Shown: positions 1-8,953 of the stretch, piece after piece
Numbering within the stretch: the stretch's first letter is position 1
How the letters are laid out: the number at the start of each line of letters is the position of its first letter
Assembly (NCBI RefSeq): GCF_001705435.1
Contig: NZ_MDEN01000062.1
Location: 62,001-126,000, forward strand
Direction: 5' to 3'
Source: Pseudomonas graminis
GTDB taxonomy: Bacteria > Pseudomonadota > Gammaproteobacteria > Pseudomonadales > Pseudomonadaceae
DNA: 64,000 nucleotides
Translations under genes and position numbers: made by a program
Notes under the pieces: model-generated
Told to the model about the DNA's origin: nothing
What the model saw: only the letters and a program-made list of their open reading frames with translations
The model's database searches: none

Positions 1-933
1 CTGTTCCTGATTGTGGATCTGCCCGTGATGTGGGTCACCAATGCAGTGAGCGTCGCGGCGTACATCGCCTGTCTGCTGGCGATCAAACGTCGCCTGTATC
101 GATGCGCCGGCATGCTGATCTGCCTCGAAATCATCGCCCATGCGGCCATCGCCACCTGGGTTCTGGGCTGGGACAGCAACTTCCATCTGTACGTCTTCTG
201 CATCGTGCCGATCATCGCCTTCGGCTTTCATTCTTCGCCGGCACGCCGCGGCTGTCTGAGCGCTGCCGTGCTTATTGTCACGGTGGGCGGGTACCTCATG
301 CGCAACAAAGTGCCGGTGATCAGCGTCAGCGAACACGCCCAGGACCTGTTCGGCGCCGCCAACGCATTGACCGCCACAGCGTTGTTGCTTCACGCCACGG
401 CGCTGTCGGTGCGTTTCAACCTGTCCATGCACATGAACCTCTATCACTCCGCTCACCGCGACAGCCTGACCAACCTCTACACCCGGCGGCGAGTGCTGCA
501 GCGCTTGCGTCAGTTGGGCGGGGGCCGCCGCGAGATACCCACGGCGCTGGTGCTGATCGACATCGATCATTTCAAGCAGATCAACGACCAGCACGGTCAC
601 GACCTGGGCGATGTGGTGCTGCAACAGGTGGCCGACGTCATCGCCCGGTGCGTGCGCACCACCGACATCGCCGCGCGCTGGGGCGGCGAGGAGTTTCTGG
701 TGTTGATGCCCAACACCCCCTTCGAGGATGCGCGGCTGATCGCCGAGCGGATACTGGCGCGCATTCGCGAGGAGGCCGGGGAGATCAGACAGATGAGCCT
801 GACCCTCAGCGCGACCCTTGCGGTGGCCATCTTGAAAGACGGCGAGACGTTCCGGGATGCGCTGAACCGGGCGGATCAGCGTTTGTATGAGGGCAAGGAG
901 GAGGGGCGCAATCGGGTGATGCGGGCGGAGTGA
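1..933 (+). CDS. Membrane-bound diguanylate cyclase (GGDEF), 5' end outside window
   Basis: It makes the second messenger c-di-GMP from two GTP. The reading frame is open to the left edge (codons from base 1), so the start is probably outside the window; a GTG at 13 is only the first start available inside. Numbered from that GTG, residues 1-135 hold several hydrophobic segments, an integral-membrane input domain. The GGDEF domain follows from about residue 145, with active-site GGEEF at 224-228 and an inhibitory I-site RTTD at 215-218, exactly five residues upstream. Both motifs are intact, so an active, product-inhibited enzyme is expected. The input signal is unknown. No partner gene is visible; a REP element follows the stop. 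Confidence 0.9.
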   Translation: MFLIVDLPVMWVTNAVSVAAYIACLLAIKRRLYRCAGMLICLEIIAHAAIATWVLGWDSNFHLYVFCIVPIIAFGFHSSPARRGCLSAAVLIVTVGGYLMRNKVPVISVSEHAQDLFGAANALTATALLLHATALSVRFNLSMHMNLYHSAHRDSLTNLYTRRRVLQRLRQLGGGRREIPTALVLIDIDHFKQINDQHGHDLGDVVLQQVADVIARCVRTTDIAARWGGEEFLVLMPNTPFEDARLIAERILARIREEAGEIRQMSLTLSATLAVAILKDGETFRDALNRADQRLYEGKEEGRNRVMRAE

Positions 934-950
934 ATGCGGTGTTGCCTCTG

Positions 951-978
951 ACGCTTTCCCGGCTGAAGCCGGTCCTAC
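951..978. repeat. Single REP element
   Basis: This is an imperfect dyad, CTTTCCCGGCTGAAGCCGG followed by TCCTAC. It matches, with one or two changes, the REP units at 25151-25244 and 30336-30426. It lies between two convergent genes, a usual REP position. Here it is a singlet, not an inverted pair. Confidence 0.8.
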
Positions 979-999
979 TCCGCGCATGCCCGCTCTTCA

Positions 1000-2001
1000 T
1001 CAACTGAGTCGGGTCAAGTATTCCGGGACCGGCTGCTCAGGCAGCACGGACAGGACTTTCAGCCGCTGCAGCATCCGTTGGCTGGCGCGGTTGAGGTGTT
1101 CCTTGAGGTTCAGCGCGGCGGCATCGAAGGCGCCGTGCAGCAGCAATTCCAGGATCAGACGGTGTTCGGCCAGCATCGCGTCGTCAGGGCCGATACCCAA
1201 TTGGCTATAGAAAATCCGGCTGATGATCATCGGGCTCTGGCCCTGGCGGATCAACGTCGCGATCTTGCGGTTGGTGATGCCGGCCAGGCAGTGGTGATGC
1301 AGGTCCTCCTCCAATCGCTCGATGTCCGCCAGGCTGCACTGCGGGTTATTCTGCGCCGCTTCGACCCGCGCAAGCATGGCGACCAGGTCGTCGCGGCTCA
1401 GTCCCGGTGCGGTCTGGCGCAACGCTTCAGGCTCCAGGCAGGCGCGCAGCTCGTAGTCTTCGGTCACCTCCCGAGCCGTAAGCGGCCCGGCCAGCCATTG
1501 GGAGTAGGGTTCTTTCTCTACCAGCCCCCGATCACGCAGACGCATCAGCGCCTCGCGCACCACGGCCCGGCTCACGCCATAGTGTTCGGCGGCAATCTGC
1601 TCGTCGAGCCGGTAATGACCGAACGCGATACAGGTCGACAGCGCCGCGCCGATTTCCTCGTAAATCCGTTCCCCCAGCGGGCGGGTGTCGACCAGTTCTT
1701 CACTGCTGTCCAGACCCAATTGGTGGTGGGTCAGGGCCAGTCGTAGCGGCTCCACGTGGGTGCCGTCGGGATTGACCAGATAACCGCGTCCGTTGAATCG
1801 GCTGATCAGGCCTTCTTCATGGAGCAGGTCCAGCGCCCGGCGCACCGGCACCCGGCTGGTGCCGAACAGCTCTGCCAGCGGCGCTTCGAGCAGCACCAAT
1901 CCTTCAGCCACGTCACCGTTGACGATGGCATCGCGCAGGACCTGCCGGATCGTGGCGTAGCGGGACGGGGTGCGGGAATCCTCGACGGACATCGATTTCA
2001 T
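1000..2001 (-). CDS. GntR/FCD regulator with two winged-helix domains
   Basis: Transcription factor of 333 residues, longer than the roughly 220-250 usual for FCD-type GntR proteins. The extra length is a second GntR winged helix. The first HTH lies near residues 12-75 (recognition segment FGTSRVPVRRALDLL). The second lies near 105-170 (YGVSRAVVREALMRLRDRG). An FCD-like all-helical ligand domain fills the rest. ATG 2001 is chosen over an upstream alternative at 2037 because GAGAAG precedes it; ATG 1992 is also possible. It diverges from the amidase operon and faces a pair of TGTACA palindromes, so it most likely controls that operon in response to the substrate or a product. The ligand is unknown. 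Confidence 0.85.
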   Translation of the reverse strand: MKSMSVEDSRTPSRYATIRQVLRDAIVNGDVAEGLVLLEAPLAELFGTSRVPVRRALDLLHEEGLISRFNGRGYLVNPDGTHVEPLRLALTHHQLGLDSSEELVDTRPLGERIYEEIGAALSTCIAFGHYRLDEQIAAEHYGVSRAVVREALMRLRDRGLVEKEPYSQWLAGPLTAREVTEDYELRACLEPEALRQTAPGLSRDDLVAMLARVEAAQNNPQCSLADIERLEEDLHHHCLAGITNRKIATLIRQGQSPMIISRIFYSQLGIGPDDAMLAEHRLILELLLHGAFDAAALNLKEHLNRASQRMLQRLKVLSVLPEQPVPEYLTRLS

Positions 2002-2293
2002 ACACTTCTCGAGAGGCGGGCGGCGATTCTCGCACAAGACAGGTTGTCACTGCGGGTCACGTCAGAACGCACGGTATTGGAGCCGTTGTTACTTTTCTGC
2101 ACTAAAACGTACCTTTTCGTAAATATCCATTATTGAGGCCGCTCATCACCTCACGCTCGTAAACCCGCACCTTCGGTCAGCTTCAAAAGCCTGGCAACGT
2201 ATCTAGCGCGGCCGTTCTGGCCCGAAGACTTGTCCATCGGGTCGTTCCAGATATCAGCGTACGCCCACTCTGGCACGCTTTCTGCCTTTGCTA

Positions 2294-2320
2294 AATGTAC
2301 ATTTCCCGAATATGTACATT
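2294..2320 (+). promoter_or_regulatory. Paired palindromic operators before the amidase operon
   Basis: AATGTACATT (2294-2303) and ATGTACAT (2312-2319) are two perfect palindromes with centres 17 bp apart. They end 15 bases before the amidase ATG at 2334. Short palindromes of this kind are typical FCD/GntR operators. The spacing suggests two regulator units bound side by side. The rest of 2002-2293 is non-coding and must contain the divergent promoters. Confidence 0.6.
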
Positions 2321-2333
2321 AAAGGTAGATGAA

Positions 2334-3746
2334 ATGTCCGACGCTCGCCTCCCGGATCCGTTACTCGCCGACGCACTGGCCATGGCACAAGATTTCGCCA
2401 GTGGCCGAAGCGACCCGGTGCAGGCCCTGGATGCGGTACTGAACCAGGCCGCCGCAGTCGATGACGTGTTTATTTCTTTCTCCACCCACCGGGCGCGTCG
2501 CGAAGCTCAAGCCTCGGCGGCGCGCTGGAAGGCCGGGCAACCCGCCAGCGTGCTGGACGGTGTGCCCATCGCCTGGAAAGACCTGTTTGACGTGGCCGGC
2601 AGCCCGACCACTGCAGGCGCGGCGGTGCGCCGTGATGTCGCGCCGGCGCTGCTGGACGCGCAGACCGTCGGCCTGCTGTCACGGGCCGGGATGGTCAGCG
2701 TCGGGAAGACCAACCTCAGTGAATTCGCCTACTCGGGCCTGGGTCTGAACCCCCATTTCGGCACGCCGCACAATCCCCTCGGGCATGACCAGCCGCGTAT
2801 TCCGGGCGGCTCCTCGTCCGGCTCGGCGGTGGCGGTTGCGGCGGGCATCGTCCCGGTCGCCATGGGCACTGACACGGCCGGATCAATCCGCATCCCGGCC
2901 GCCTTCAACGGCCTGGTGGGCGTTCGCAGCAGTTGCCGGCGCTACAGCCGCGACGGCGTCTTTCCCCTCGCGCACAGCCTCGACAGCCTTGGCCCGCTGA
3001 CACGCAGCGTGCGCGATGCGATCGCCATTGACGACATCCTGCGGGGTCGCACGAAATCGACCTCTTTGCTGCCACGCCCGTTGGCCGGCCAGCGGTTTTG
3101 GGTCGATCAGGCTGTCCTTGAGGATGATCGCGTCGAGCCCGCGGTGCGTGACAATTTGCTGCGCGGTGTGAGTGCGGTGCAGGCCCAGTGCGCATTGATC
3201 GAGGTGCGTCCGTCGCCTGCCTTTCAGGCCACGCTTGATCTGATCCAGCAGCAAGGCTGGCTCGGTGCGGCGGAAGCGTTCGCCCTGCATCAGGCCTTGC
3301 TCGACAGCGACGCGGCCGCGCAACTCGACCCTCGCGTACGACGCCGTCTTGAAGCGGCGCGGGCGTTCCCGGCCAGCCACTTGATCAACCTCTACAACGC
3401 CCGCGAGCGCCTTCAGCAACAGATGAGCGACGAACTCGATGGCGCCTTTCTGATCACCCCGAGCGTGGCCCATGTGGCGCCGCCGCTCGCGCCATTGCTC
3501 AGCGACGATGACCTGTTCATCCGCACCAATCTGGCCACGTTGCGCCTGACCATGCCGGGCAGTTTGCTGGACATGCCGGGCGTGTCGCTGCCCAGCGGCC
3601 GCGACGCGCTCGGCCTGCCTACGGGCCTGTTGATCAGCGCGCCGTGTGGCGAAGACTCACGTTTATTACGCGCAGCGCTGGCCGTTGAGGCCGCGTTGCG
3701 CACGTCCCGAAACGAAGGATCCGATAACTCCGCTGGAGAACGATGA
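2334..3746 (+). CDS. Amidase signature family hydrolase (probable half-amidase)
   Basis: Cytosolic serine hydrolase of the amidase signature family, 470 residues, hydrolysing a C-N amide bond. The Ser-cisSer-Lys triad is visible: Lys82 (AWKDLFDV), cis-Ser160 in GGSSSGS, and nucleophile Ser184 in [12 protein letters not shown] 2334 is chosen because AAAGG lies eight bases upstream; an in-frame start at 2295 falls inside the operator. It is the first gene of the operon and overlaps the imidase-like gene by 4 bp. In imide catabolism an imidase opens the ring and a half-amidase hydrolyses the resulting half-amide, which suits this pairing. The substrate is inferred from context, not from sequence; other amide substrates remain possible. 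Confidence 0.85.
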   Translation: MSDARLPDPLLADALAMAQDFASGRSDPVQALDAVLNQAAAVDDVFISFSTHRARREAQASAARWKAGQPASVLDGVPIAWKDLFDVAGSPTTAGAAVRRDVAPALLDAQTVGLLSRAGMVSVGKTNLSEFAYSGLGLNPHFGTPHNPLGHDQPRIPGGSSSGSAVAVAAGIVPVAMGTDTAGSIRIPAAFNGLVGVRSSCRRYSRDGVFPLAHSLDSLGPLTRSVRDAIAIDDILRGRTKSTSLLPRPLAGQRFWVDQAVLEDDRVEPAVRDNLLRGVSAVQAQCALIEVRPSPAFQATLDLIQQQGWLGAAEAFALHQALLDSDAAAQLDPRVRRRLEAARAFPASHLINLYNARERLQQQMSDELDGAFLITPSVAHVAPPLAPLLSDDDLFIRTNLATLRLTMPGSLLDMPGVSLPSGRDALGLPTGLLISAPCGEDSRLLRAALAVEAALRTSRNEGSDNSAGER

Positions 3747-4627
3747 TGGCTAAAGAAATTCTGTGCGCCTTCGGTGTCGACGTCGACGCCGTGGCAGGCT
3801 GGTTAGGTTCCTACGGTGGCGAAGATTCGCCTGACGATATTTCCCGGGGCCTGTTCGCGGGTGAGGTGGGTGCGCCGCGGCTGCTCAAACTGTTCGAGCG
3901 CTACGGCCTGCGCACCACCTGGTTCGTCCCCGGTCACTCGATGGAGACGTTTCCCGAGCAGATGAAGGCCGTGTTCGACGCCGGTCACGAGATCGGGGTG
4001 CACGGCTACAGCCACGAAAACCCCATCGCCATGACCCCCGAGCAGGAAGAAATCGTGCTCGACAAGTCCATCGAGCTGATCACCCAAATGACCGGCAAAC
4101 GCCCGACCGGCTACGTCGCACCCTGGTGGGAGTTCAGCAAGGTCACCAACGAGTTGCTGCTCAAGAAGGGCATCAAGTACGACCACAGCCTGATGCACAA
4201 CGACTTCCATCCGTACTACGTCCGCGTCGGCGACAGCTGGACCAAGATCGATTACACCCAGCACCCCGACACCTGGATGAAACCGCTGGTGCGCGGTCAG
4301 GAAACCGACCTGGTGGAGATTCCGGCCAACTGGTACCTCGATGACCTGCCGCCGATGATGTTCATCAAAAAGGCGCCCAACAGCCACGGCTTCGTCAACC
4401 CGCGCCATCTGGAAGAGATGTGGCGCGATCAGTTCGACTGGGTTTACCGCGAGCACGAGCACGCCGTGTTCACCATGACCATCCACCCGGACGTCTCCGG
4501 TCGTCCGCAAGTGCTGCTCATGCTGGAGCGTCTGATCGAGCACATCCAGAGCCATGCCGGCGTCAAATTTGTCACGTTCGACGAAATCGCCGATGACTTC
4601 GTCCGCCGTAACCCTCGCCACAGCTGA
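3743..4627 (+). CDS. NodB-fold deacetylase-like hydrolase, probable cyclic imide hydrolase
   Basis: A 294-residue protein of the polysaccharide-deacetylase (NodB) fold without signal peptide. Length and sequence style match the cytosolic imidase (cyclic-imide hydrolase) known from Pseudomonas putida YZ-26 and HP0310-type proteins rather than exported chitin or peptidoglycan deacetylases. The N-terminal metal/catalytic aspartates (GVDVDAV, D13 and D15) and the HxxxH motif (HGYSH, H87 and H91) are present, with a further His in [10 protein letters not shown]. The start overlaps the amidase stop (ATGATG); GGAG is five bases upstream. Predicted role: metal-dependent opening of a five- or six-membered imide ring, feeding the upstream amidase. 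Allantoinase (PuuE-like) is the main alternative. Confidence 0.75.
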   Translation: MMAKEILCAFGVDVDAVAGWLGSYGGEDSPDDISRGLFAGEVGAPRLLKLFERYGLRTTWFVPGHSMETFPEQMKAVFDAGHEIGVHGYSHENPIAMTPEQEEIVLDKSIELITQMTGKRPTGYVAPWWEFSKVTNELLLKKGIKYDHSLMHNDFHPYYVRVGDSWTKIDYTQHPDTWMKPLVRGQETDLVEIPANWYLDDLPPMMFIKKAPNSHGFVNPRHLEEMWRDQFDWVYREHEHAVFTMTIHPDVSGRPQVLLMLERLIEHIQSHAGVKFVTFDEIADDFVRRNPRHS

Positions 4628-4654
4628 TTGGCCCTTCATTCCGAGGCGTGACCC

Positions 4655-5995
4655 ATGTCCATCTACAACAAGCTTGATCTGACCGGCTGGAAACCCCAGC
4701 AACTGACTTCCGAGCAAGTGCGCTACGCCACCTGGATCGCTTTTTTCGCGTGGGTCTTTGCGGTGTACGACTTCATCCTGTTCGGCACCTTGCTGCCGGA
4801 AATCGGTCGGCACTTTCAGTGGGGCGAAGCGGAACAGGCGGAAATCGCCACCTGGGCTGCGGTCGGCACGGCGGTCATCGCCCTGGCCATCGGGCCGTTG
4901 GTGGACCGTCTCGGTCGACGCATGGGCATCATTTTCACGGTCACCGGTTCCGCGATCTGCTCGGCGCTGACGGCACTGGGCGGGTCATGGGGCAAGTCGC
5001 CGCTGATCCTGATCCGCTCCCTGAGCGGGCTGGGGTACGCCGAAGAAACCGTTAACGCCACGTACCTCAGCGAAATCTATGCGGCCTCCGAGGACCCGCG
5101 CCTGGCCAAACGCCGTGGCTTCATCTACAGCCTGGTGCAGGGCGGCTGGCCGGTCGGCGCATTGATTGCCGCCGGATTGACCGCGGTGCTGCTGCCTATT
5201 ATCGGCTGGCAGGGCTGCTTCGTCTTCGCCGCGATCCCGGCGCTGGTGATCGCGTTCATGGCACGCAAGCTCAAGGAGAGCCCGCAGTTCCAGATACACC
5301 AGCGCATCACCCAACTGCGCAAGGCCGGCGACGCTGAGCAGGCCAGGCAAGTGGCGATGACCTACGGCGTGGACTACGAAGAGCATCGCACGGCTGGCAT
5401 CGGTGCAGCGTTCCGGGGCACCTCGCGGCGCGCCACGCTGGTGATCGGCGCAGCGATCCTGCTCAACTGGGCGGCCATTCAAGTGTTCAGCGTGCTGGGC
5501 ACCTCCGTGATCGTCAGCGTGCACCACATCTCCTTCGAGAACTCGCTGATCATCCTGGTGCTGTCGAACCTGGTGGGTTACTGCGGTTACCTGAGCCACG
5601 GTTGGATGGGCGACAAGATCGGCCGGCGCAACGTGATCGGCCTGGGCTGGATGCTCGGTGGTCTGTCGTTCACCGGCATGCTCTTCGGCCCCAGCAACAT
5701 GCCCACGGTGGTCGGCCTGTACAGCCTCGGGCTGTTCTTCCTGATCGGTCCGTATTCCGCGGCCCTGTTTTTCATCAGCGAAAGCTTCCCGACCAGCATC
5801 CGCGCCACCGGTGGCGCGATCATCCACGCCATGGGCCCGATTGGCGCGGTGGTCGCAGGGTTCGGCGCGACCACGGTGCTGAGCGCTGGCGGCGACTGGC
5901 AGACGTCGGCGCTGTATTTCGGCGCCGTGCCGTGCTTTCTGTCCGGTGTACTGATGTTCGCCGCCCGCCATGTGCGCCCCGAATCCGTCCAATAG
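4655..5995 (+). CDS. MFS importer
   Basis: Major facilitator permease of 446 residues with about twelve membrane segments in two halves. The loop-2/3 motif GPLVDRLGRRMG and its C-terminal counterpart GWMGDKIGRRN are clear. The long N-terminal tail and the central charged loop (around residues 200-250, rich in Arg, Glu and Gln) resemble aromatic-acid and sugar-acid:proton symporters. It begins 27 bases after the imidase-like gene in the same direction, so it probably brings the operon's substrate into the cell by proton symport. The actual substrate cannot be read from the sequence. Confidence 0.85.
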   Translation: MSIYNKLDLTGWKPQQLTSEQVRYATWIAFFAWVFAVYDFILFGTLLPEIGRHFQWGEAEQAEIATWAAVGTAVIALAIGPLVDRLGRRMGIIFTVTGSAICSALTALGGSWGKSPLILIRSLSGLGYAEETVNATYLSEIYAASEDPRLAKRRGFIYSLVQGGWPVGALIAAGLTAVLLPIIGWQGCFVFAAIPALVIAFMARKLKESPQFQIHQRITQLRKAGDAEQARQVAMTYGVDYEEHRTAGIGAAFRGTSRRATLVIGAAILLNWAAIQVFSVLGTSVIVSVHHISFENSLIILVLSNLVGYCGYLSHGWMGDKIGRRNVIGLGWMLGGLSFTGMLFGPSNMPTVVGLYSLGLFFLIGPYSAALFFISESFPTSIRATGGAIIHAMGPIGAVVAGFGATTVLSAGGDWQTSALYFGAVPCFLSGVLMFAARHVRPESVQ

Positions 5996-6019
5996 CAACC
6001 GTCCAATAAGGAGCTGAAC

Positions 6020-6781
6020 ATGACTCGCACCGTAGCGTTGATTACCGGGGCCGCCAGCGGGATCGGCCAGGCCCTGGCGGTGGCGTTCGCGCACAAGGGC
6101 GTTGCCGTGGTGGGCGGCTATTACCCGGCCGACCCCCATGACCCCGAGATCACGGCGCGGCTGGTCGCCGACGCCGGCGGCGAATGCCTGATGGCGGAGC
6201 TGGACGTCACCCGGACGGCCTCGGTTGACGCCCTGGCCGAGCAGGCCATCAGCCGCTTCGGCCGGATTGATTACGCGGTCGCCAATGCCGGCCTGCTGCG
6301 CCGCGCACCGTTGCTGGAAATGACCGACGAACGCTGGAACGAGATGCTCGATGTCGATCTCACCGGTGTGATGCGCACTTTCCGCGCGGCGGCCCGGCAC
6401 ATGGGCGAGGGCGGCTCCATGGTGGCGATTTCGTCGATTGCCGGGGGCGTCTATGGCTGGCAGGACCACTCGCACTACGCCGCGGCCAAAGCCGGGGTGC
6501 CCGGGTTGTGTCGCTCACTGGCGGTGGAGCTGGCGCCCCGGGGGATTCGCTGCAACGCCGTGATCCCCGGGTTGATCGAGACACCGCAATCGCTGGACAG
6601 CAAAAACTCACTCGGACCGGAAGGCCTCGCCAAGGCGGCCCGTGCCATCCCGCTGGGCCGTATCGGCCGGGCCGATGAAGTCGCCTCGCTGGTGCGCTTC
6701 CTGTGCAGCGACGAGTCCAGCTATCTCACCGGACAAAGCATCGTCATCGATGGCGGCCTGACCGTGCGTTGGCCGGAGTAG
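6020..6781 (+). CDS. SDR family oxidoreductase
   Basis: Classical short-chain dehydrogenase of 253 residues. The cofactor motif TGAASGIG is at the N terminus, then an NAG-type motif (VANAGLL), a catalytic Ser in VAISSIAGG, and YAAAK. The C-terminal [14 protein letters not shown] is the usual SDR tail. The ATG has GGAG eight bases upstream. It follows the MFS gene by 24 bases. It should oxidise or reduce an alcohol/carbonyl of the pathway with NAD(P); the substrate is unknown. Confidence 0.9.
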   Translation: MTRTVALITGAASGIGQALAVAFAHKGVAVVGGYYPADPHDPEITARLVADAGGECLMAELDVTRTASVDALAEQAISRFGRIDYAVANAGLLRRAPLLEMTDERWNEMLDVDLTGVMRTFRAAARHMGEGGSMVAISSIAGGVYGWQDHSHYAAAKAGVPGLCRSLAVELAPRGIRCNAVIPGLIETPQSLDSKNSLGPEGLAKAARAIPLGRIGRADEVASLVRFLCSDESSYLTGQSIVIDGGLTVRWPE

Positions 6782-6841
6782 GGCGTAGCGCCGATCCGCT
6801 ATTGATTGCGCCACAAGCCGCAGACTGAAAGAGGAAGCACC

Positions 6842-7588
6842 ATGCAACTGGTCAATAAACGCGCGGTGATTACCGGCGCAGGCAGCGGCATCGGCGCCGC
6901 CATCGCCCGGGCGTATGCCGAGCAGGGCGCGCGGCTGGTCCTGGCCGATCGCGACGCCGTCACCCTGGCGAACACCGCCCAGCACTGCCGCGAGTTGGGC
7001 GTCGAGGTGGTCGAAAGCGTCGCCGATGTCGGCACCGTCGAGGGCGCGCAGGCCGGCGTCGACGCCTGCGTTCAGCACTTTGGCGGCATCGATATTCTGG
7101 TCAACAACGCCGGCATGCTCACCCAGGCCCGCTGTGTCGACCTGACCCTGGACATGTGGAATGACATGCTGCGGGTCGACCTCACCAGCGTGTTCATCGC
7201 CAGTCAGCGCGCCTTGCCGCACATGCTGGCGCAGCGCTGGGGACGCATCATCAACGTCGCGTCGCAGTTGGGCATCAAGGGCGGCGCCGAGCTGACCCAT
7301 TACGCGGCGGCCAAGGCCGGGGTGATCGGCTTCAGCAAATCCCTCGCCCTGGAAGTGGCCAAGGACAACGTGCTGGTCAACGCCATTGCGCCGGGGCCGA
7401 TCGAAACGCCGCTGGTGGCCGGGATCAGCAGCGCCTGGAAAACCGCCAAGGCGGCGGAGCTGCCCCTGGGGCGCTTTGGTCTGGCGGAAGAAGTGGCGCC
7501 CGTCGCCGTGCTGCTGGCCAGCGAGCCGGGAGGCAACCTGTTCGTCGGCCAGACCCTGGGGCCCAATTCCGGCGATGTGATGCCTTGA
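6842..7588 (+). CDS. SDR family oxidoreductase
   Basis: Second classical SDR of the operon, 248 residues, only moderately like the first. TGAGSGIG, NNAGM, the catalytic Ser in NVASQLG and YAAAK are all present. ATG 6842 is preferred to an earlier start at 6806 because AGAGGAAG precedes it and the Rossmann strand begins at once. The C-terminal segment (GNLFVGQTLGPNSGDVMP) departs from the usual GGxxx ending but is still SDR-like. Two different SDRs in one operon suggest two redox steps, or two stereoisomers, in the pathway. Confidence 0.88.
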   Translation: MQLVNKRAVITGAGSGIGAAIARAYAEQGARLVLADRDAVTLANTAQHCRELGVEVVESVADVGTVEGAQAGVDACVQHFGGIDILVNNAGMLTQARCVDLTLDMWNDMLRVDLTSVFIASQRALPHMLAQRWGRIINVASQLGIKGGAELTHYAAAKAGVIGFSKSLALEVAKDNVLVNAIAPGPIETPLVAGISSAWKTAKAAELPLGRFGLAEEVAPVAVLLASEPGGNLFVGQTLGPNSGDVMP

Positions 7589-7652
7589 TGCCCAAGCACA
7601 AAGAACATAGCCGCGAATAGCTCATCACCAAATAAAGCAGGAGCGAATGACC

Positions 7653-7952
7653 ATGTGTGGACTCTGCGGCTTGCTGGGCGAAGACGTGCACTGGAGCGAC
7701 CCCCTCGGCGACGAACTGCCCCGTCGCCGCGAACGCCTGCGCCGGATCGCCGCGATCAACAAGGTGGTGGCGCCGTTTCGTTTGAAGGTGGAGGACTTTC
7801 AGGGCGTCTCCTACCTGCTGCTCGGCGCCACCGGCAAGCAGGAACTGGCCAGCGGTCTCGATCAACTGTGGCAACGGGCCGAGCAGTTGATCGGCCGCCC
7901 GCTGGACCCACTGGATGAACGACTGCTGGACCATCTGGAGCAGCACCCATGA
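7653..7952 (+). CDS. Small conserved CxxC protein next to the CobW GTPase
   Basis: A 99-residue soluble protein starting MCGLCG, with Cys2 and Cys5 forming a CxxC pair at the very N terminus. The rest is charged and helical, with no signal peptide or membrane segment. ATG 7653 is chosen over ATG 7647: the AGGAG at 7639-7643 is nine bases from 7653 but only three from 7647. The stop overlaps the CobW start (ATGA), so the two are translationally coupled. I do not recognise a characterised family. The CxxC and the coupling to a metallochaperone suggest a metal-binding or metal-accepting protein; this is inference. Confidence 0.75.
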   Translation: MCGLCGLLGEDVHWSDPLGDELPRRRERLRRIAAINKVVAPFRLKVEDFQGVSYLLLGATGKQELASGLDQLWQRAEQLIGRPLDPLDERLLDHLEQHP

Positions 7953-8953
7953 GCATCGCGCTGAACGTCATCACCGGTTTTCTCGGCAGCGGCAAGACCA
8001 CCTTGCTCAAGCGCCTGCTGCAGGGCGAAACCCTCGGCGACACGGCACTGTTGATCAATGAATTCGGCGATGTCGGCATCGATCACCTGCTGGTGGAAGA
8101 GGTCGCGCCGGACACCGTCCTGCTGCCCAGCGGCTGTGTCTGTTGCTCCATTCGCGGCGAATTGCGCGATGCCCTGACCGACTTGCTTCAGCGCCGGGCA
8201 AAAGGTGAAGTGCCCGCGTTCCGACGCATCCTGCTGGAAACCACGGGCCTGGCCGATCCGGCGCCCATTCTCGCCACCATCAACAATGACCCGCACCTGC
8301 GCGGGCGGGTGCACATCGGTCTGGTGGTGACGGTGGTCGATGCCAGCCATGCCGCGCTGCAGGAGCGCCTGCACCCGGAATGGATGGCCCAAGTCGCCGC
8401 CGCCGACCGACTGCTGATCAGCAAGGCCGACCTCGCCGATGACGATGCGCTGCGATCGCTGCAGCGGCGTTTGCAGTCGATCAACCCCGCGCCGGTGCTG
8501 ACCACGGATGCCATTCAGAGCGGCGATCAGCTGCTGCTCGGTGACGGGCTGCACAGCCCTGATCCCGCGCAGGAAGTCGCGCGCTGGCACCTGATGGCCG
8601 TGTGCTCGGCACCCGCCCGCCACGGCGAAGCGCAGGTCTGCTGCCTGACCTTCGAACGTCCATTGGACTGGGTCGCTTTCGGGGTCTGGCTGTCCATGCT
8701 GCTAAGATGCCACGGCGAACGAATCCTGCGCGTCAAAGGACTGCTTAACGTGAACAACAGCCACGCCCCCGTCGTCATTCATGGTGTGCAGCATTGCCTG
8801 CATGCGCCGGTGCACCTGCCGCAATGGCCCGGCGACGACCGTCGTTCGCGATTGGTGTTTATCGTGCGCGGGCTGGACACTGCGCTGCTGCGCCGCTCCT
8901 TCGAGGCGTTCACCGACCGCCTGGCGCCGGCGCCCCGGGAAGCGCTGGCATGA
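7949..8953 (+). CDS. CobW/COG0523 family GTPase, metallochaperone
   Basis: Cytosolic G3E-family P-loop GTPase of 334 residues. Walker A is GFLGSGKT (10-17), the metal-binding CxCC motif is C63-V-C65-C66 in SGCVCCSIRG, and the SKADL segment is the NKxD-like guanine motif. A CobW C-terminal domain follows from about residue 210. Members deliver metal ions (Zn, Co, Fe or others) to client enzymes; the P47K nitrile-hydratase activators belong here. No nitrile hydratase subunits are in the window, so the likely clients are the imidase-like enzyme or the small CxxC protein. It overlaps both neighbours by four bases, showing one operon. Confidence 0.9.
   Translation: MSIALNVITGFLGSGKTTLLKRLLQGETLGDTALLINEFGDVGIDHLLVEEVAPDTVLLPSGCVCCSIRGELRDALTDLLQRRAKGEVPAFRRILLETTGLADPAPILATINNDPHLRGRVHIGLVVTVVDASHAALQERLHPEWMAQVAAADRLLISKADLADDDALRSLQRRLQSINPAPVLTTDAIQSGDQLLLGDGLHSPDPAQEVARWHLMAVCSAPARHGEAQVCCLTFERPLDWVAFGVWLSMLLRCHGERILRVKGLLNVNNSHAPVVIHGVQHCLHAPVHLPQWPGDDRRSRLVFIVRGLDTALLRRSFEAFTDRLAPAPREALA

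Noticed and set aside
4985..6475. 496-codon frame opposite the MFS and SDR genes
   Set aside because: It crosses two well-defined genes and is rich in His, Gln, Ala and Arg without any motif, as expected of a shadow frame.
8794..8949. Upstream extension of the solute-binding-like protein
   Set aside because: It would run inside the CobW gene in another frame; the ATGA overlap at 8950 is the natural coupled start.
7949..8953. Nitrile hydratase cluster suggested by amidase plus P47K-like GTPase
   Set aside because: No nitrile hydratase alpha or beta subunit is present in the window, so only the GTPase family is called.
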